Assembly (NCBI GenBank): GCA_036268455.1
Contig: DATAUD010000029.1
Coordinates: 56,404 to 120,403 of the forward strand
Direction: 5' to 3'
Length of the DNA: 64,000 nucleotides
From: DATAUD01 sp036268455
GTDB taxonomy: Bacteria > Verrucomicrobiota > Verrucomicrobiia > Limisphaerales > Palsa-1400
Every line of letters starts with the position of its first letter. The first letter of the stretch is position 1. The notes below the pieces were generated by a model. It saw only the letters and a program-made list of their open reading frames with translations. It did not search any database and was not told the origin of the DNA. Below, piece after piece: positions 52,422-60,799 of the stretch. A program made the translations under genes and the position numbers.

Positions 52422-53860
52422 TTGACTTGTTTAAATCCAAACGCGCCTCCTCTGTCCTGAGCATCGCGCTGGACGGCAACCGCCTGGAAGCCGTCGTGTT
52501 GCGGCGGACCAATGGAACGGTCCAGGTCCGGCAATGGGTGGCGGCCCAATTGGCGCTTTCGCCGCTGACCGACGCTCCGGAACTGGTTGGACGGGAAATT
52601 CGCAATCACCTCGACCAGGCCGGAATTCGCGAACGGCGCGTCGCCGCCTGCCTTCCATTGGGGTGGGTGCTTACATTGCAAACCAAAGTGCCGGAATTGT
52701 CCGACGCGGATCGCGCGAGCTTTTTGCAATTGGAAGCGGAGCGCGGATTTCACTCCGGCTCGGAATCGTTGTTCAGCGCCAGTTCCCTTTTCACTCCGGC
52801 GGTTGGCGAAACGTTTGCGACGTTGCTGGCCGTCCCCCGCAATCATCTGGCGACGCTGGAACGCGTGCTGCGCGCCGCCAAGCTCAAACCGGTTTCCTTC
52901 GCCATCGGCACGACGGTCCTCCAGCCTCCCGCCGCGGAGAAGGAACGCGTCATCGCGCTGGCGGTCCGGCCCCATAGTATTGACCTTCAGGTCAGCGGCG
53001 GCGGCGGCATCACCGCCTTGCGGTCGCTCGACAGCGCCATCGAGACGCTGGGGGCGCAGAAGCGGATTTCCTCGGATTTCGTCGCCCGCGAGATTCGTAT
53101 TACGCTCGGGCAATTGCCGGGCGGCCTTTCGGACGGGCCGGGCAAGATCAAAATTTTTGGCCAGGGCGAAGTGACGCGCCAGTTCGTCAACGATATTTCC
53201 CCGAGGTTGTCGGCGATGGGTTTGAAAATCGAGGTGGTCGAGCGCGTCTCGACCGCCAATTTCGACAAGCCGCTGCCTTCCGAGATCGCCGCTTCTCCGG
53301 CCGTGGCGCTGGGGGCCGCCTGGGTGCGCGGCGCCGATTCCTCGCCCGAATTTCTTCCCCCGCGAGTCCAGCCGTGGCAGCAAATGCTGAGCACCGGCAT
53401 GTCCAAAAAGAAATTGGTTTGGGCGGCGGAGGCGGCGGCCGGAGTTGTCGTGTGCATCGCCCTTGGTTTCGTGTGGCAGCAATGGGAGATTTCCAGTTTG
53501 ACATCCAAATGGAATGCGATGGCGCCGCGAGTCACGGAATTGAACGGCGACCAGGACCAGATCAAAAAATACCGCGATTATTACGATCAATCGTTCCGCA
53601 ATTTGCGGATCCTCAAACGCCTGGCGCTTGCCACGCCTTCCGATGGCTCGGTTTCCGCGAAGACCATCGAGGTGCATGATCTTTCGAGCGTCACGTGTTC
53701 GGGAGTGGCCCGCGACAACGATTCGTTCGTCCACCTCTTCACCAATTTGAGCGACGACACAAACGAAATCAGCCAGGTGCATCCCGAGGTGCGAGGCCAG
53801 AAGCCAATGCAATTCACGTTAAATTTCCAATTTGAAGGAGGGGCAGCCAATGGAGAATAA
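52418..53860 (+). CDS. GspL/PilM-like actin-fold protein with PilN-like tail
   Basis: 480 residues. Residues 1-310 have a PilM/GspL actin-like fold (SIALDGNRLEAVVLRR, VAACLPLGWVLTLQTKVPEL), followed by a membrane helix (WAAEAAAGVVVCIALGFVW) and a periplasmic coiled-coil plus small domain resembling PilN (NGDQDQIKKYRDYYDQ, FRNLRILKRLALATP). It links GspE to the periplasmic part of the machine. The arrangement as one polypeptide is that of GspL. It overlaps gspK by 4 bp. Confidence 0.83.
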   Translation: MIDLFKSKRASSVLSIALDGNRLEAVVLRRTNGTVQVRQWVAAQLALSPLTDAPELVGREIRNHLDQAGIRERRVAACLPLGWVLTLQTKVPELSDADRASFLQLEAERGFHSGSESLFSASSLFTPAVGETFATLLAVPRNHLATLERVLRAAKLKPVSFAIGTTVLQPPAAEKERVIALAVRPHSIDLQVSGGGGITALRSLDSAIETLGAQKRISSDFVAREIRITLGQLPGGLSDGPGKIKIFGQGEVTRQFVNDISPRLSAMGLKIEVVERVSTANFDKPLPSEIAASPAVALGAAWVRGADSSPEFLPPRVQPWQQMLSTGMSKKKLVWAAEAAAGVVVCIALGFVWQQWEISSLTSKWNAMAPRVTELNGDQDQIKKYRDYYDQSFRNLRILKRLALATPSDGSVSAKTIEVHDLSSVTCSGVARDNDSFVHLFTNLSDDTNEISQVHPEVRGQKPMQFTLNFQFEGGAANGE

Positions 53861-54383
53861 GAACCGCGAAAAAATCCTTGCCGTCGGGGCCGGCGCCGCC
53901 CTCGTCCTTTTGCTGCTGAACTATCTGGTGATCTCGCCGTTGATCGAAAGCTGGCACAGCCGGACCAAGCAGATTGCGGACCTCCGGGACAAAATCGCCA
54001 ATGGCGCCATGCTCATTCGCCGCCAGGACACCGTCGAGTCCCGCTGGGATTACATGCGAACCAATGCCCTGGACAGCAATCCCACCGCGGCGGAGCGCCA
54101 GTTGTTCACGGCCTTTGACCATTGGGTCAAACAGAGTGGCGCGACCGAAGGCTCCTTCCGCCCGCAATTGCACGAGACGGACGATAATTACTCGACCATT
54201 GATTGCCGCGCCGACATTTCCGGCGACATGGACACCATCCGCCATTTTCTTTATTATATGGAAAAAGATCCGCTGGGTGTTAAGCTCGACTCATTCGAAC
54301 TCACCTCCCGCGACGACAATGGCCGGCAACTTTCGCTCGGAATGGATCTGAGTGGATTGGTTCTTCCCTCCTCTGCCCAATGA
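53850..54383 (+). CDS. GspM/PilO-like inner-membrane protein
   Basis: 177 residues from ATG 53850 (frame open to 53832). A short cytoplasmic start, one helix (ILAVGAGAALVLLLLNYLVISPLI) and a periplasmic coiled coil and ferredoxin-like domain (TAAERQLFTAFDHWVKQ, YSTIDCRADISGDMDTIRHFLYYMEKDPLGVKLDSFEL). This is the GspM/PilO pattern. It overlaps the preceding GspL-like gene and the next gene, supporting assembly of a GspL-GspM pair. Confidence 0.83.
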   Translation: MENKNREKILAVGAGAALVLLLLNYLVISPLIESWHSRTKQIADLRDKIANGAMLIRRQDTVESRWDYMRTNALDSNPTAAERQLFTAFDHWVKQSGATEGSFRPQLHETDDNYSTIDCRADISGDMDTIRHFLYYMEKDPLGVKLDSFELTSRDDNGRQLSLGMDLSGLVLPSSAQ

Positions 54384-54961
54384 AACGATTGACCCTCATT
54401 TTATTTTTGCCGCTTCTGGCGGCGGGCGGCGCAAAGGCAATCGCGCAGGAAACCAATTCCACCAACCGCCAGGACCTGAGGTCGTTTGATATCGTCGTCG
54501 AGAACAATATATTTGACCAATCGCGCACGGGGCTGAGAGGTTTGGCGCGGCCAGCGGTGCACCAGCCGCGCGTCGAACGGCTTACCTTCCTGGGAGTGGC
54601 GGGGGACAGCGGAAAGGCCGACCTTTTCTTCGGCGGCAATGGCGCCAACTCCGACCGGCCTCTCAAGGTGGGCGATCATGTGGATGGTTTTGAAGTAAAG
54701 GGCGCCACACTCGACAGCGTCCAGTTGGTCAGTTCCTCCAATACTTTCGTTCTCAACGTGCAAAACAGCCTGCGCCGTGTGGACAACGGTCCCTGGGAGA
54801 AATCATTCGACGAATACGATTCCACGCCTGTTGCCAGCAGCACTTCCGTCGATGCGTCGTCGGCGCCCTCCGCCAGCGCCGCCGCCACGGACGCGGCGCA
54901 TCCCGGCGAGTCCGCCATCGAAAGAAAACTCAGATTGAGACGTGAACAGGAAGAAAAATGA
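54380..54961 (+). CDS. GspC-like protein with a homology-region (HR) domain
   Basis: 193 residues with a signal peptide (TLILFLPLLAAGGAKAIA). The conserved core is SFDIVVENNIFDQSRTG, then RVERLTFLGVAGDSGKADLFFGGNG and LKVGDHVDGFEVKGATLDSVQLV, the same order as the HR domain of GspC, which links the inner-membrane platform to the secretin. Unlike GspC it has a cleavable-looking signal instead of a stable anchor and no PDZ domain. A Ser/Ala-rich tail and a charged C-terminus follow. Confidence 0.72.
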   Translation: MKRLTLILFLPLLAAGGAKAIAQETNSTNRQDLRSFDIVVENNIFDQSRTGLRGLARPAVHQPRVERLTFLGVAGDSGKADLFFGGNGANSDRPLKVGDHVDGFEVKGATLDSVQLVSSSNTFVLNVQNSLRRVDNGPWEKSFDEYDSTPVASSTSVDASSAPSASAAATDAAHPGESAIERKLRLRREQEEK

Positions 54962-56514
54962 AAACACTAAACGTCAGCGTTGTTCTCAAGGCCCTATTCG
55001 CAGCCGGAGCGGTCGCTTCCGCCGCCGATACGGACACTAATTCCACCTCGACCACCTCGACCACCTCGACCACCTCGAACGCGCCGGCGCCGACTGTGGC
55101 TATGGACACGAACTTCGTTGCGCAGCCGATACCAACCAACGGCATCGTCCTCAATTTTCACAACGTTCCTCTCGGCGCGGTCCTTAATTATCTCAGCTCG
55201 AAGGCGGGTTTGATCATTGTCTCCGACGCCAATTTGCAAGGCAATGTGACGGTGGTCGCCCGGCAGGCCATTACGACCAATGAAGTTGTTGATTTGCTCA
55301 ACAATCAATTGAGCAAAAACAATCTGACCGCCATCCTTGAAGGCCGCACCCTCAACATCATGGACAGCGAGCGCGCTAAATCCATATCCACGACCCCGGT
55401 GAAAGTGGCCAGCGGCCCAAATCAGATACCACTCAACGATGAAATTGTGACGGAGATACTGCCTGTGCAGACCTTGAATCCCGAGCAATTGGTAAAAGAC
55501 CTGGAGTCGTTGATTCCCAAGAATGCCACCGTAAACGCGAACGAAGCCGGCGGCGCCATCATTATGACGGCTCCGCAGAGAGATGTTCATCGCATCTCTC
55601 AAATCATAGCCGACCTGGATAGCTCCTCCGTGTCGGACGTCGAAGTTTTCATCCTTAAATATGCCGACGCGAAATCGGTTGCGTCGGAATTGAAGGAGGT
55701 TTTTGAAAGCGCTGATTCAGATGTCGCCGGCGCCAACAGGCGCAATAATTTTGCCAGTCGGATGGGCAGGGGGGGTGGTGGCGGTGGCGGATTTGGAGGC
55801 ATGTTTGGCGGCGGTGGAGGAGGAGGAGGCGGCGGGGGTGGAAGCGAGGAGACAAAAAACGCGCAGACCCACGCCATATTCAGTTCGGACGACCAAATGA
55901 ACGCCGTCATTGCCAGCGCTCCTCCCGGTTATATGCCTTACATCACCAACGTAATTGCATCCCTCGACCAGGCAAGCCAGGACATCACCGAAATCAAGGT
56001 ATTCAAACTCAAGCATGCCGACCCCGTTGAAATTGCCGACGAACTCGGCAGCTTGTTTCCGAACTCCAACAACACATCTGATCAAAATAACCGCAGCATG
56101 GGCTTCCGGTTTACGCCCCCCTGGATGCAACAACAACAGCCTTCCAACAACAAGAGCGATCGCATGAAAATGCAAACCAGCGTGGTGGCAGTGGCGGATC
56201 GCCGCACCGAATCCGTCATCGTGACCGCCTCCAAGGATCTCATGGCGGAAATCAAAGGCATGGTTGAATCGTTGGACGACGGCGACGCGGGCATTACGAA
56301 AGTCACCGCGATCCATCTCGCTAACGCCGACCCCGCCGCGGTGCAACAAACCATTTCCGGCCTGTTCCTCAACCAAGGCTCCGCCTCCTCCTCGCAGACG
56401 GCCACGGCTTTGAGCGCCCGCCAACAAGGCAACGTTAACAGTCAATCCAGCAGCACTTCCTCCTCGAGCTCGGGCTTAGGCGGAATCGGCTCGGTTGGTT
56501 CCAGCGTTCCATGA
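54958..56514 (+). CDS. Secretin N-domain protein without channel domain (copy 1)
   Basis: 518 residues with a signal peptide. It has the N0 domain (IVLNFHNVPLGAVLNYLSSKAGLIIV), then three N1-type Secretin_N repeats (VTEILPVQTLNPEQLVKDLESLIP; VFILKYADAKSVASELKEVF; VFKLKHADPVEIADELGSLF; and AIHLANADPAAVQQTISGLF), with a Gly-rich tract (about 265-295). The C-terminal beta-barrel secretin domain is absent and is encoded two genes later. A four-unit ACCACCTCG repeat (55042-55077) encodes a Ser/Thr stretch after the signal peptide. It overlaps both neighbours by 4 bp. Confidence 0.85.
   Translation: MKTLNVSVVLKALFAAGAVASAADTDTNSTSTTSTTSTTSNAPAPTVAMDTNFVAQPIPTNGIVLNFHNVPLGAVLNYLSSKAGLIIVSDANLQGNVTVVARQAITTNEVVDLLNNQLSKNNLTAILEGRTLNIMDSERAKSISTTPVKVASGPNQIPLNDEIVTEILPVQTLNPEQLVKDLESLIPKNATVNANEAGGAIIMTAPQRDVHRISQIIADLDSSSVSDVEVFILKYADAKSVASELKEVFESADSDVAGANRRNNFASRMGRGGGGGGGFGGMFGGGGGGGGGGGGSEETKNAQTHAIFSSDDQMNAVIASAPPGYMPYITNVIASLDQASQDITEIKVFKLKHADPVEIADELGSLFPNSNNTSDQNNRSMGFRFTPPWMQQQQPSNNKSDRMKMQTSVVAVADRRTESVIVTASKDLMAEIKGMVESLDDGDAGITKVTAIHLANADPAAVQQTISGLFLNQGSASSSQTATALSARQQGNVNSQSSSTSSSSSGLGGIGSVGSSVP
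55042..55077. repeat. Four-unit 9-bp tandem repeat in the secretin N-domain gene
   Basis: ACCACCTCG (first unit TCCACCTCG) repeats four times just after the signal peptide. The unit length is a multiple of three, so gain or loss of units keeps the frame and only alters the length of a Ser/Thr linker. The paralogous gene at 56511-58046 lacks it. Confidence 0.8.
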
Positions 56515-58046
56515 GAATTTTGAAAATGAAGACGTTAAACATCACTGTAAGTATCGCAACCCTATTCACAGCCGGATCTGTCGCTTTTGCCGCGGATGCC
56601 GACCCTGGTTCCGTTACGAACGCCGCCACCACTAACTTGCCGGCTCCCATGGTCGTCGTGGACACAAACATCGTTGCGGAACCGATTCCGACCAACGGCA
56701 TCGTCCTCAATTTCCACAACGTCCCGCTCGGCGCGGTCCTCAATTATCTCAGCGCCAAGGCGGGTTTGATCATTGTGTCCGACGCCAATTTGCAAGGCAA
56801 CGTGACCGTGGTCGCCCGGCAAGCCATCACGACTAATGAAGTTGTCGATTTGCTCAACGACCAATTGAGCAAGAACAATCTGACCGCCGTCCTTGAAGGC
56901 CGGACTCTCAACATCATGGACAGCGAGCGCGCCAAGTCCCTTTCCACGACTCCCGTAAAGGTTGCATCCGGGCCGGCTCAGATACCTCTCAACGACGAAA
57001 TTGTGACGGAGATATTGCCTGTGCAGACCTTGAATCCGGAGCAACTGGTAAAAGACCTCGAATCCTTGATTCCCAAGAATGCCACTGTGAACGCGAACGA
57101 AGCCGGCAGCGCCATTATTATGACGGCTCCGCAGAGAGACGTTCATCGCATTTCTCAAATCATAGCTGACCTGGATAGCTCCTCGGTGTCCGATGTCGAA
57201 GTTTTCATCCTCAAATATGCCGACGCGAAATCGGTTGCCTCGGAATTGAAGGAGGTTTTTGAAAGCGCCGATTCAGATGTCGCCCGCGCCAATACGCGCA
57301 ATAATTTTGCAAGCCGGTTTGGCCGCGGTGGCGGATTCGGAGGCATGTTTGGCGGCGGGGGCGGTGGCGGCGGTGGAAGCGAGGACACAAAAAACGCGCA
57401 AACGCACGCTATATTCAGTTCGGACGACCAAATGAACGCCGTTATTGCCAGCGCGCCTCCCGGCTATATGCCTTACATCACCAACGTGATTGCATCGCTC
57501 GACCAGCCGAGCCAGGACATTACCGAAATCAAGGTATTCAAACTCAAACATGCTGACCCGGTTGAAATCGCCGACGAACTCAGCACCTTGTTTCCGAACC
57601 CCAACAATACGTCCGAGCAAAGCAGCCGCAGCATGGGCTTCCGATTTGTGCCTCCGTGGATGCAGCGGCAAACCCCCGAAAACAACAAGAGCGAGCGGAT
57701 GACGGCTCAAACCAGCGTCGTGGCGGTGGCGGATCGCCGCACTGAATCTGTCGTTGTGACCGCCTCCAAGGCTCTCATGGGGGAGATCAGGGGCATGATC
57801 GAGTCGTTGGATGAGGGCGACAGCGGCACCACGCATGTTACCGCGTTTCATCTCGATAACGCCGATCCCGCCGCCGTGGAACAAACGATCGCGGGCCTCT
57901 TTCTGAATCAAGGCTCCGCCTCTTCCTCGCAGACCAGCACCGCTTTGAGCGCGCGCGAGCAGGGTAATGTCAACAGCCAGTCCAGCAGCACCTCGTCCAC
58001 CACTTCTGGCTTTGGAGGCAGCACCGGAACATCCGCGCTCCATTGA
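56511..58046 (+). CDS. Secretin N-domain protein without channel domain (copy 2)
   Basis: 511 residues (ATG 56511 or 56526). Same order of domains as copy 1, with very high identity from the N0 domain to the third repeat; differences concentrate in the signal peptide, the Gly tract (shorter here) and the C-terminus. It too has no beta-barrel domain. Copy 1 and copy 2 are a recent or gene-converted tandem duplication; they may form mixed rings beneath one secretin barrel. It overlaps copy 1 by 4 bp. Confidence 0.85.
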   Translation: MRILKMKTLNITVSIATLFTAGSVAFAADADPGSVTNAATTNLPAPMVVVDTNIVAEPIPTNGIVLNFHNVPLGAVLNYLSAKAGLIIVSDANLQGNVTVVARQAITTNEVVDLLNDQLSKNNLTAVLEGRTLNIMDSERAKSLSTTPVKVASGPAQIPLNDEIVTEILPVQTLNPEQLVKDLESLIPKNATVNANEAGSAIIMTAPQRDVHRISQIIADLDSSSVSDVEVFILKYADAKSVASELKEVFESADSDVARANTRNNFASRFGRGGGFGGMFGGGGGGGGGSEDTKNAQTHAIFSSDDQMNAVIASAPPGYMPYITNVIASLDQPSQDITEIKVFKLKHADPVEIADELSTLFPNPNNTSEQSSRSMGFRFVPPWMQRQTPENNKSERMTAQTSVVAVADRRTESVVVTASKALMGEIRGMIESLDEGDSGTTHVTAFHLDNADPAAVEQTIAGLFLNQGSASSSQTSTALSAREQGNVNSQSSSTSSTTSGFGGSTGTSALH

Positions 58047-58065
58047 TCGCCAACTCCCCTTACAC

Positions 58066-59304
58066 ATGAAAAATATGATCCACATTATAAAACTCCAGGT
58101 CCGCCGGCTCGCAGTCGTCGGTCTCTGTTGCTTGACTCTTCCGCTGCTGGCGCAAAACAGGACAGGCGGCGGCGGTGGCGGAGGAGGAGGATTTGGCGGT
58201 GGCGGAGCGAACCGAGGCGGCGGTTCTTCGTCCTCTTCCTCCTCCAGTTCCAGCGCCAGCGATCTCAACCGTCCGGCCAACGGTCAGATTTCCACCCCCC
58301 AATTCTATGTGGACCAGGACACTCGCACCGTGGTGGTCCTTGGCGACTCCAACACCACCGAGGCCGTAAAGCAAGTGATCGCAAACCTCGACCGCCCCAA
58401 GCCCCAGGTATTGATCAAGGTCGTTTTCCTCGAAGTCACTTACAACAAAGGAACGGACATAGGGATCGAAGGCACCATAACCAGGAACATCAACTCCTCA
58501 ACGACCAATACAGGCTCAAGCCTTTTCGGTCTCGCCCAACAGGGCATCACGCCCAATGCCGCAGGCGTCAACTCCCTTCCCGGCGCCGGCATATACACCA
58601 TCTCGGGCAACAATTTCACCGCCACCTTGCGCGCCATCGAGGAAGTCGGGAAGGTGGACGTCCTCTCGCGTCCCACAATCCTGGCCCGCAACAATCAACA
58701 GGCAACGATTGTCGTTGGACAGCAAGTGCCGCTGATCACCAGCGTCACCTACGATACTTTTGGCAATGAACACAACGGCATCCAATATCAAAACGTCGGC
58801 ATTATCTTGCAGGTCACCCCGTTCATCAGCGACAACGGCATGGTCGAAATGATCCTGGCCCCGCAAATCTCGGAGGTCGATGCCACCCATTCCCAGGCCA
58901 TCGCTTACGCCACAAACGGCACCGCCATCACCGCGCCCTATATCGATATTCGTTCCGCAAACACCGTCGTGGTGACGCCGGACGGCCAAACCGTCGTCAT
59001 TGGCGGTTTGATGCAAGACAGCAAAACCAGCACAGACAGCAAGGTGCCCATTCTGGGCGATATTCCGGGCATTGGTCTGTTGTTCCATCACAAGCTTCAA
59101 TCCGATGCCAAAACGGAGTTGATCATTCTTCTGACTCCGTATGTTGTGAGGACGCCTATGGACCTGGCTCACATGAGCGACGACGAACGGGGCCGCACTG
59201 AGTTGTCGCCCAAGGCCTTTCCGCAGAAGGAATACAATGAATATCTTGAGCCAGGGCAAAATCCGGCGGCCCCTGCGCCAGGAGGAAGTCCGCACTCGCG
59301 ATAA
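58066..59304 (+). CDS. Secretin channel (GspD C-terminal) protein
   Basis: 412 residues from ATG 58066; the upstream frame from 57967 is a shadow of copy 2. A signal peptide (VVGLCCLTLPLLA) and a Gly/Ser-rich linker lead to one N-type domain (QISTPQFYVDQDTRTVVVLG, TEAVKQVIANLDRPKPQVLIK) and a complete secretin barrel domain: VDVLSRPTILARNNQQATIVVGQQVPL, VGIILQVTPFI, TVVVTPDGQTVVIGGLM and PILGDIPGIGLLFHHK, then a short S-like tail. It forms the outer-membrane pore. The other N domains are supplied by the two preceding genes. Confidence 0.92.
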   Translation: MKNMIHIIKLQVRRLAVVGLCCLTLPLLAQNRTGGGGGGGGGFGGGGANRGGGSSSSSSSSSSASDLNRPANGQISTPQFYVDQDTRTVVVLGDSNTTEAVKQVIANLDRPKPQVLIKVVFLEVTYNKGTDIGIEGTITRNINSSTTNTGSSLFGLAQQGITPNAAGVNSLPGAGIYTISGNNFTATLRAIEEVGKVDVLSRPTILARNNQQATIVVGQQVPLITSVTYDTFGNEHNGIQYQNVGIILQVTPFISDNGMVEMILAPQISEVDATHSQAIAYATNGTAITAPYIDIRSANTVVVTPDGQTVVIGGLMQDSKTSTDSKVPILGDIPGIGLLFHHKLQSDAKTELIILLTPYVVRTPMDLAHMSDDERGRTELSPKAFPQKEYNEYLEPGQNPAAPAPGGSPHSR

Positions 59305-59318
59305 AAAACCTATTACGC

Positions 59319-60794
59319 ATGATAAACCGTCGAAGTTGGGCCGTGTATGGCGTGCTGGCAGCCGTTTGGGGCATGTTGATCGGCTGGCAGGCAGCCGAGC
59401 ATTTGCACGCGCGGAGGGCCTTTCACAACATGCTGATTGACCGCGCCCGTACCATTTCCAACACCTGCGGTCTGCTCATGCGCCGCCGCCATGTCTTTGG
59501 GGTGCTCACCAAGGATCGCGTGGAAGCCGCCATGAAAGAGCTGGTCGCTACCTACACCAATGAGGTTGTCGCCGTTGAAGTTCTGAACAGTTCCGGCGAT
59601 GTTGTTGCCTCTGGCGGCCCTCCCATTGAGATGCCTCCCCATAGCGATTTTGATGGCGCAGTCTTTTGGAACGGCCCGATTGCCATGGTCAAAAACCCCG
59701 TTGATTTGGGCACCAACACGGCGGAACTAATCGTGCCGAACGAAGAAGTTCACTCAATGATCACAAACCAGCTCAATTCGGCCAGCAACAGTATTTCTCC
59801 CCCTCCGCCGCCCGAAATCGAGGTTGCTAATCTTTCCTCAAACGGTCCCCCCCCGCCGCGCCGCCGTTTTCCGGATTGGCGCCGCGAACGCCCTTCGTGG
59901 ATGACGGACGAGGAGTACAAGGCGCTCCTGGAGAAAAAGGGCGTCCATAGTTTTGTTCTGGTCATGCACACCAATTGGGTCCATCGCGCGGAGAGTTACG
60001 ACCTCTGGCTGCGTCTGATCATCGGTCTCCTGGGCACCGCCGCTGTCGTCGGGTACGGTTTTGGCTGGCGTAATCTCGCCCGCACTTCCGAATTGCAGCT
60101 TCGCCTCGTGCGCGCCAGCGAGCAAAATCTTCACCTCAAGGAAATGAACCTCGCCGCCGCCGGGCTTGCCCATGAAACCCGCAATCCCCTCAACATCATT
60201 CGCGGCCTTGCCCAGCTCATTTCCAAACTTCAGGATGCCTCCCCCGAAGTCCGCGCCAAGTCCAAGGAGATCATCAACGAAACCGACCGCGTCACAGCCC
60301 AGTTGAACGAATTTATCAATTACTCCCGGCCCCGCGAGGTCCGCCGCGCCGCCACCGATCTCAGCGCTGTCGCCACTGAAGTCGCGCGCGCTCTGAACTA
60401 CGACATCGAGGAGAAAAAGATAAAACTCGAAAACCTGGTCGAACCAGTCCTGATCGAAGCTGACGAACAATTGCTTCGCCAGGCGCTCTTCAACCTTGTC
60501 CTCAACTCCGTCCAAGCCGTCCCGCCCGAGGGCACCATCCGCGTTCGCGCCAGCCGCCGCAACAACGAAGAAGCTTTCATAGAAATTTCCGACAATGGCC
60601 CCGGCGTCTCCCCTGAAAACCGTGTGGAGATTTTCAAACCCTATTTCACAACCCACGCGGAAGGCACCGGCCTTGGCCTGGCCGTCGTCCAGCAAATTGT
60701 CTTGGCGCATGGATGGGAAATCGAATGCGTCCCCAACGATTCCGCCGGCGCGCTCTTTCGCATTTCCCACGTCAAGCTTAAGTTGAAGGAGTGA
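59319..60794 (+). CDS. Membrane sensor histidine kinase
   Basis: 491 residues. One N-terminal helix (VYGVLAAVWGMLIGWQAA), a periplasmic sensor part (about 40-225, with a Pro-rich stretch PPPPPEIEVANLSSNGPPPPRR) and a second helix (LIIGLLGTAAVVGYGFGW) are followed by the kinase core: His285 in LAHETRNPLNIIRGLAQL, NLVLNSVQAVPPEGT, ISDNGPGVSPENR and TGLGLAVVQQIVLAHG. It lies 14 bp after the secretin gene and overlaps the next gene, so it may control or be co-expressed with the type II system. Signal unknown. Confidence 0.9.
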   Translation: MINRRSWAVYGVLAAVWGMLIGWQAAEHLHARRAFHNMLIDRARTISNTCGLLMRRRHVFGVLTKDRVEAAMKELVATYTNEVVAVEVLNSSGDVVASGGPPIEMPPHSDFDGAVFWNGPIAMVKNPVDLGTNTAELIVPNEEVHSMITNQLNSASNSISPPPPPEIEVANLSSNGPPPPRRRFPDWRRERPSWMTDEEYKALLEKKGVHSFVLVMHTNWVHRAESYDLWLRLIIGLLGTAAVVGYGFGWRNLARTSELQLRLVRASEQNLHLKEMNLAAAGLAHETRNPLNIIRGLAQLISKLQDASPEVRAKSKEIINETDRVTAQLNEFINYSRPREVRRAATDLSAVATEVARALNYDIEEKKIKLENLVEPVLIEADEQLLRQALFNLVLNSVQAVPPEGTIRVRASRRNNEEAFIEISDNGPGVSPENRVEIFKPYFTTHAEGTGLGLAVVQQIVLAHGWEIECVPNDSAGALFRISHVKLKLKE

Positions 60795-60799
60795 AACAC

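Noticed and set aside
52358..53812. A 484-codon open frame on the minus strand
   Set aside because: It is antisense to the GspL/PilM-like gene, is Arg/Gly/Ala-rich with no motif, and results from the codon bias of the real gene.
57273..58280. A 335-codon open frame on the minus strand
   Set aside because: Poly-Pro and Glu runs are the complement of Gly- and Ser-rich coding stretches in the secretin genes.
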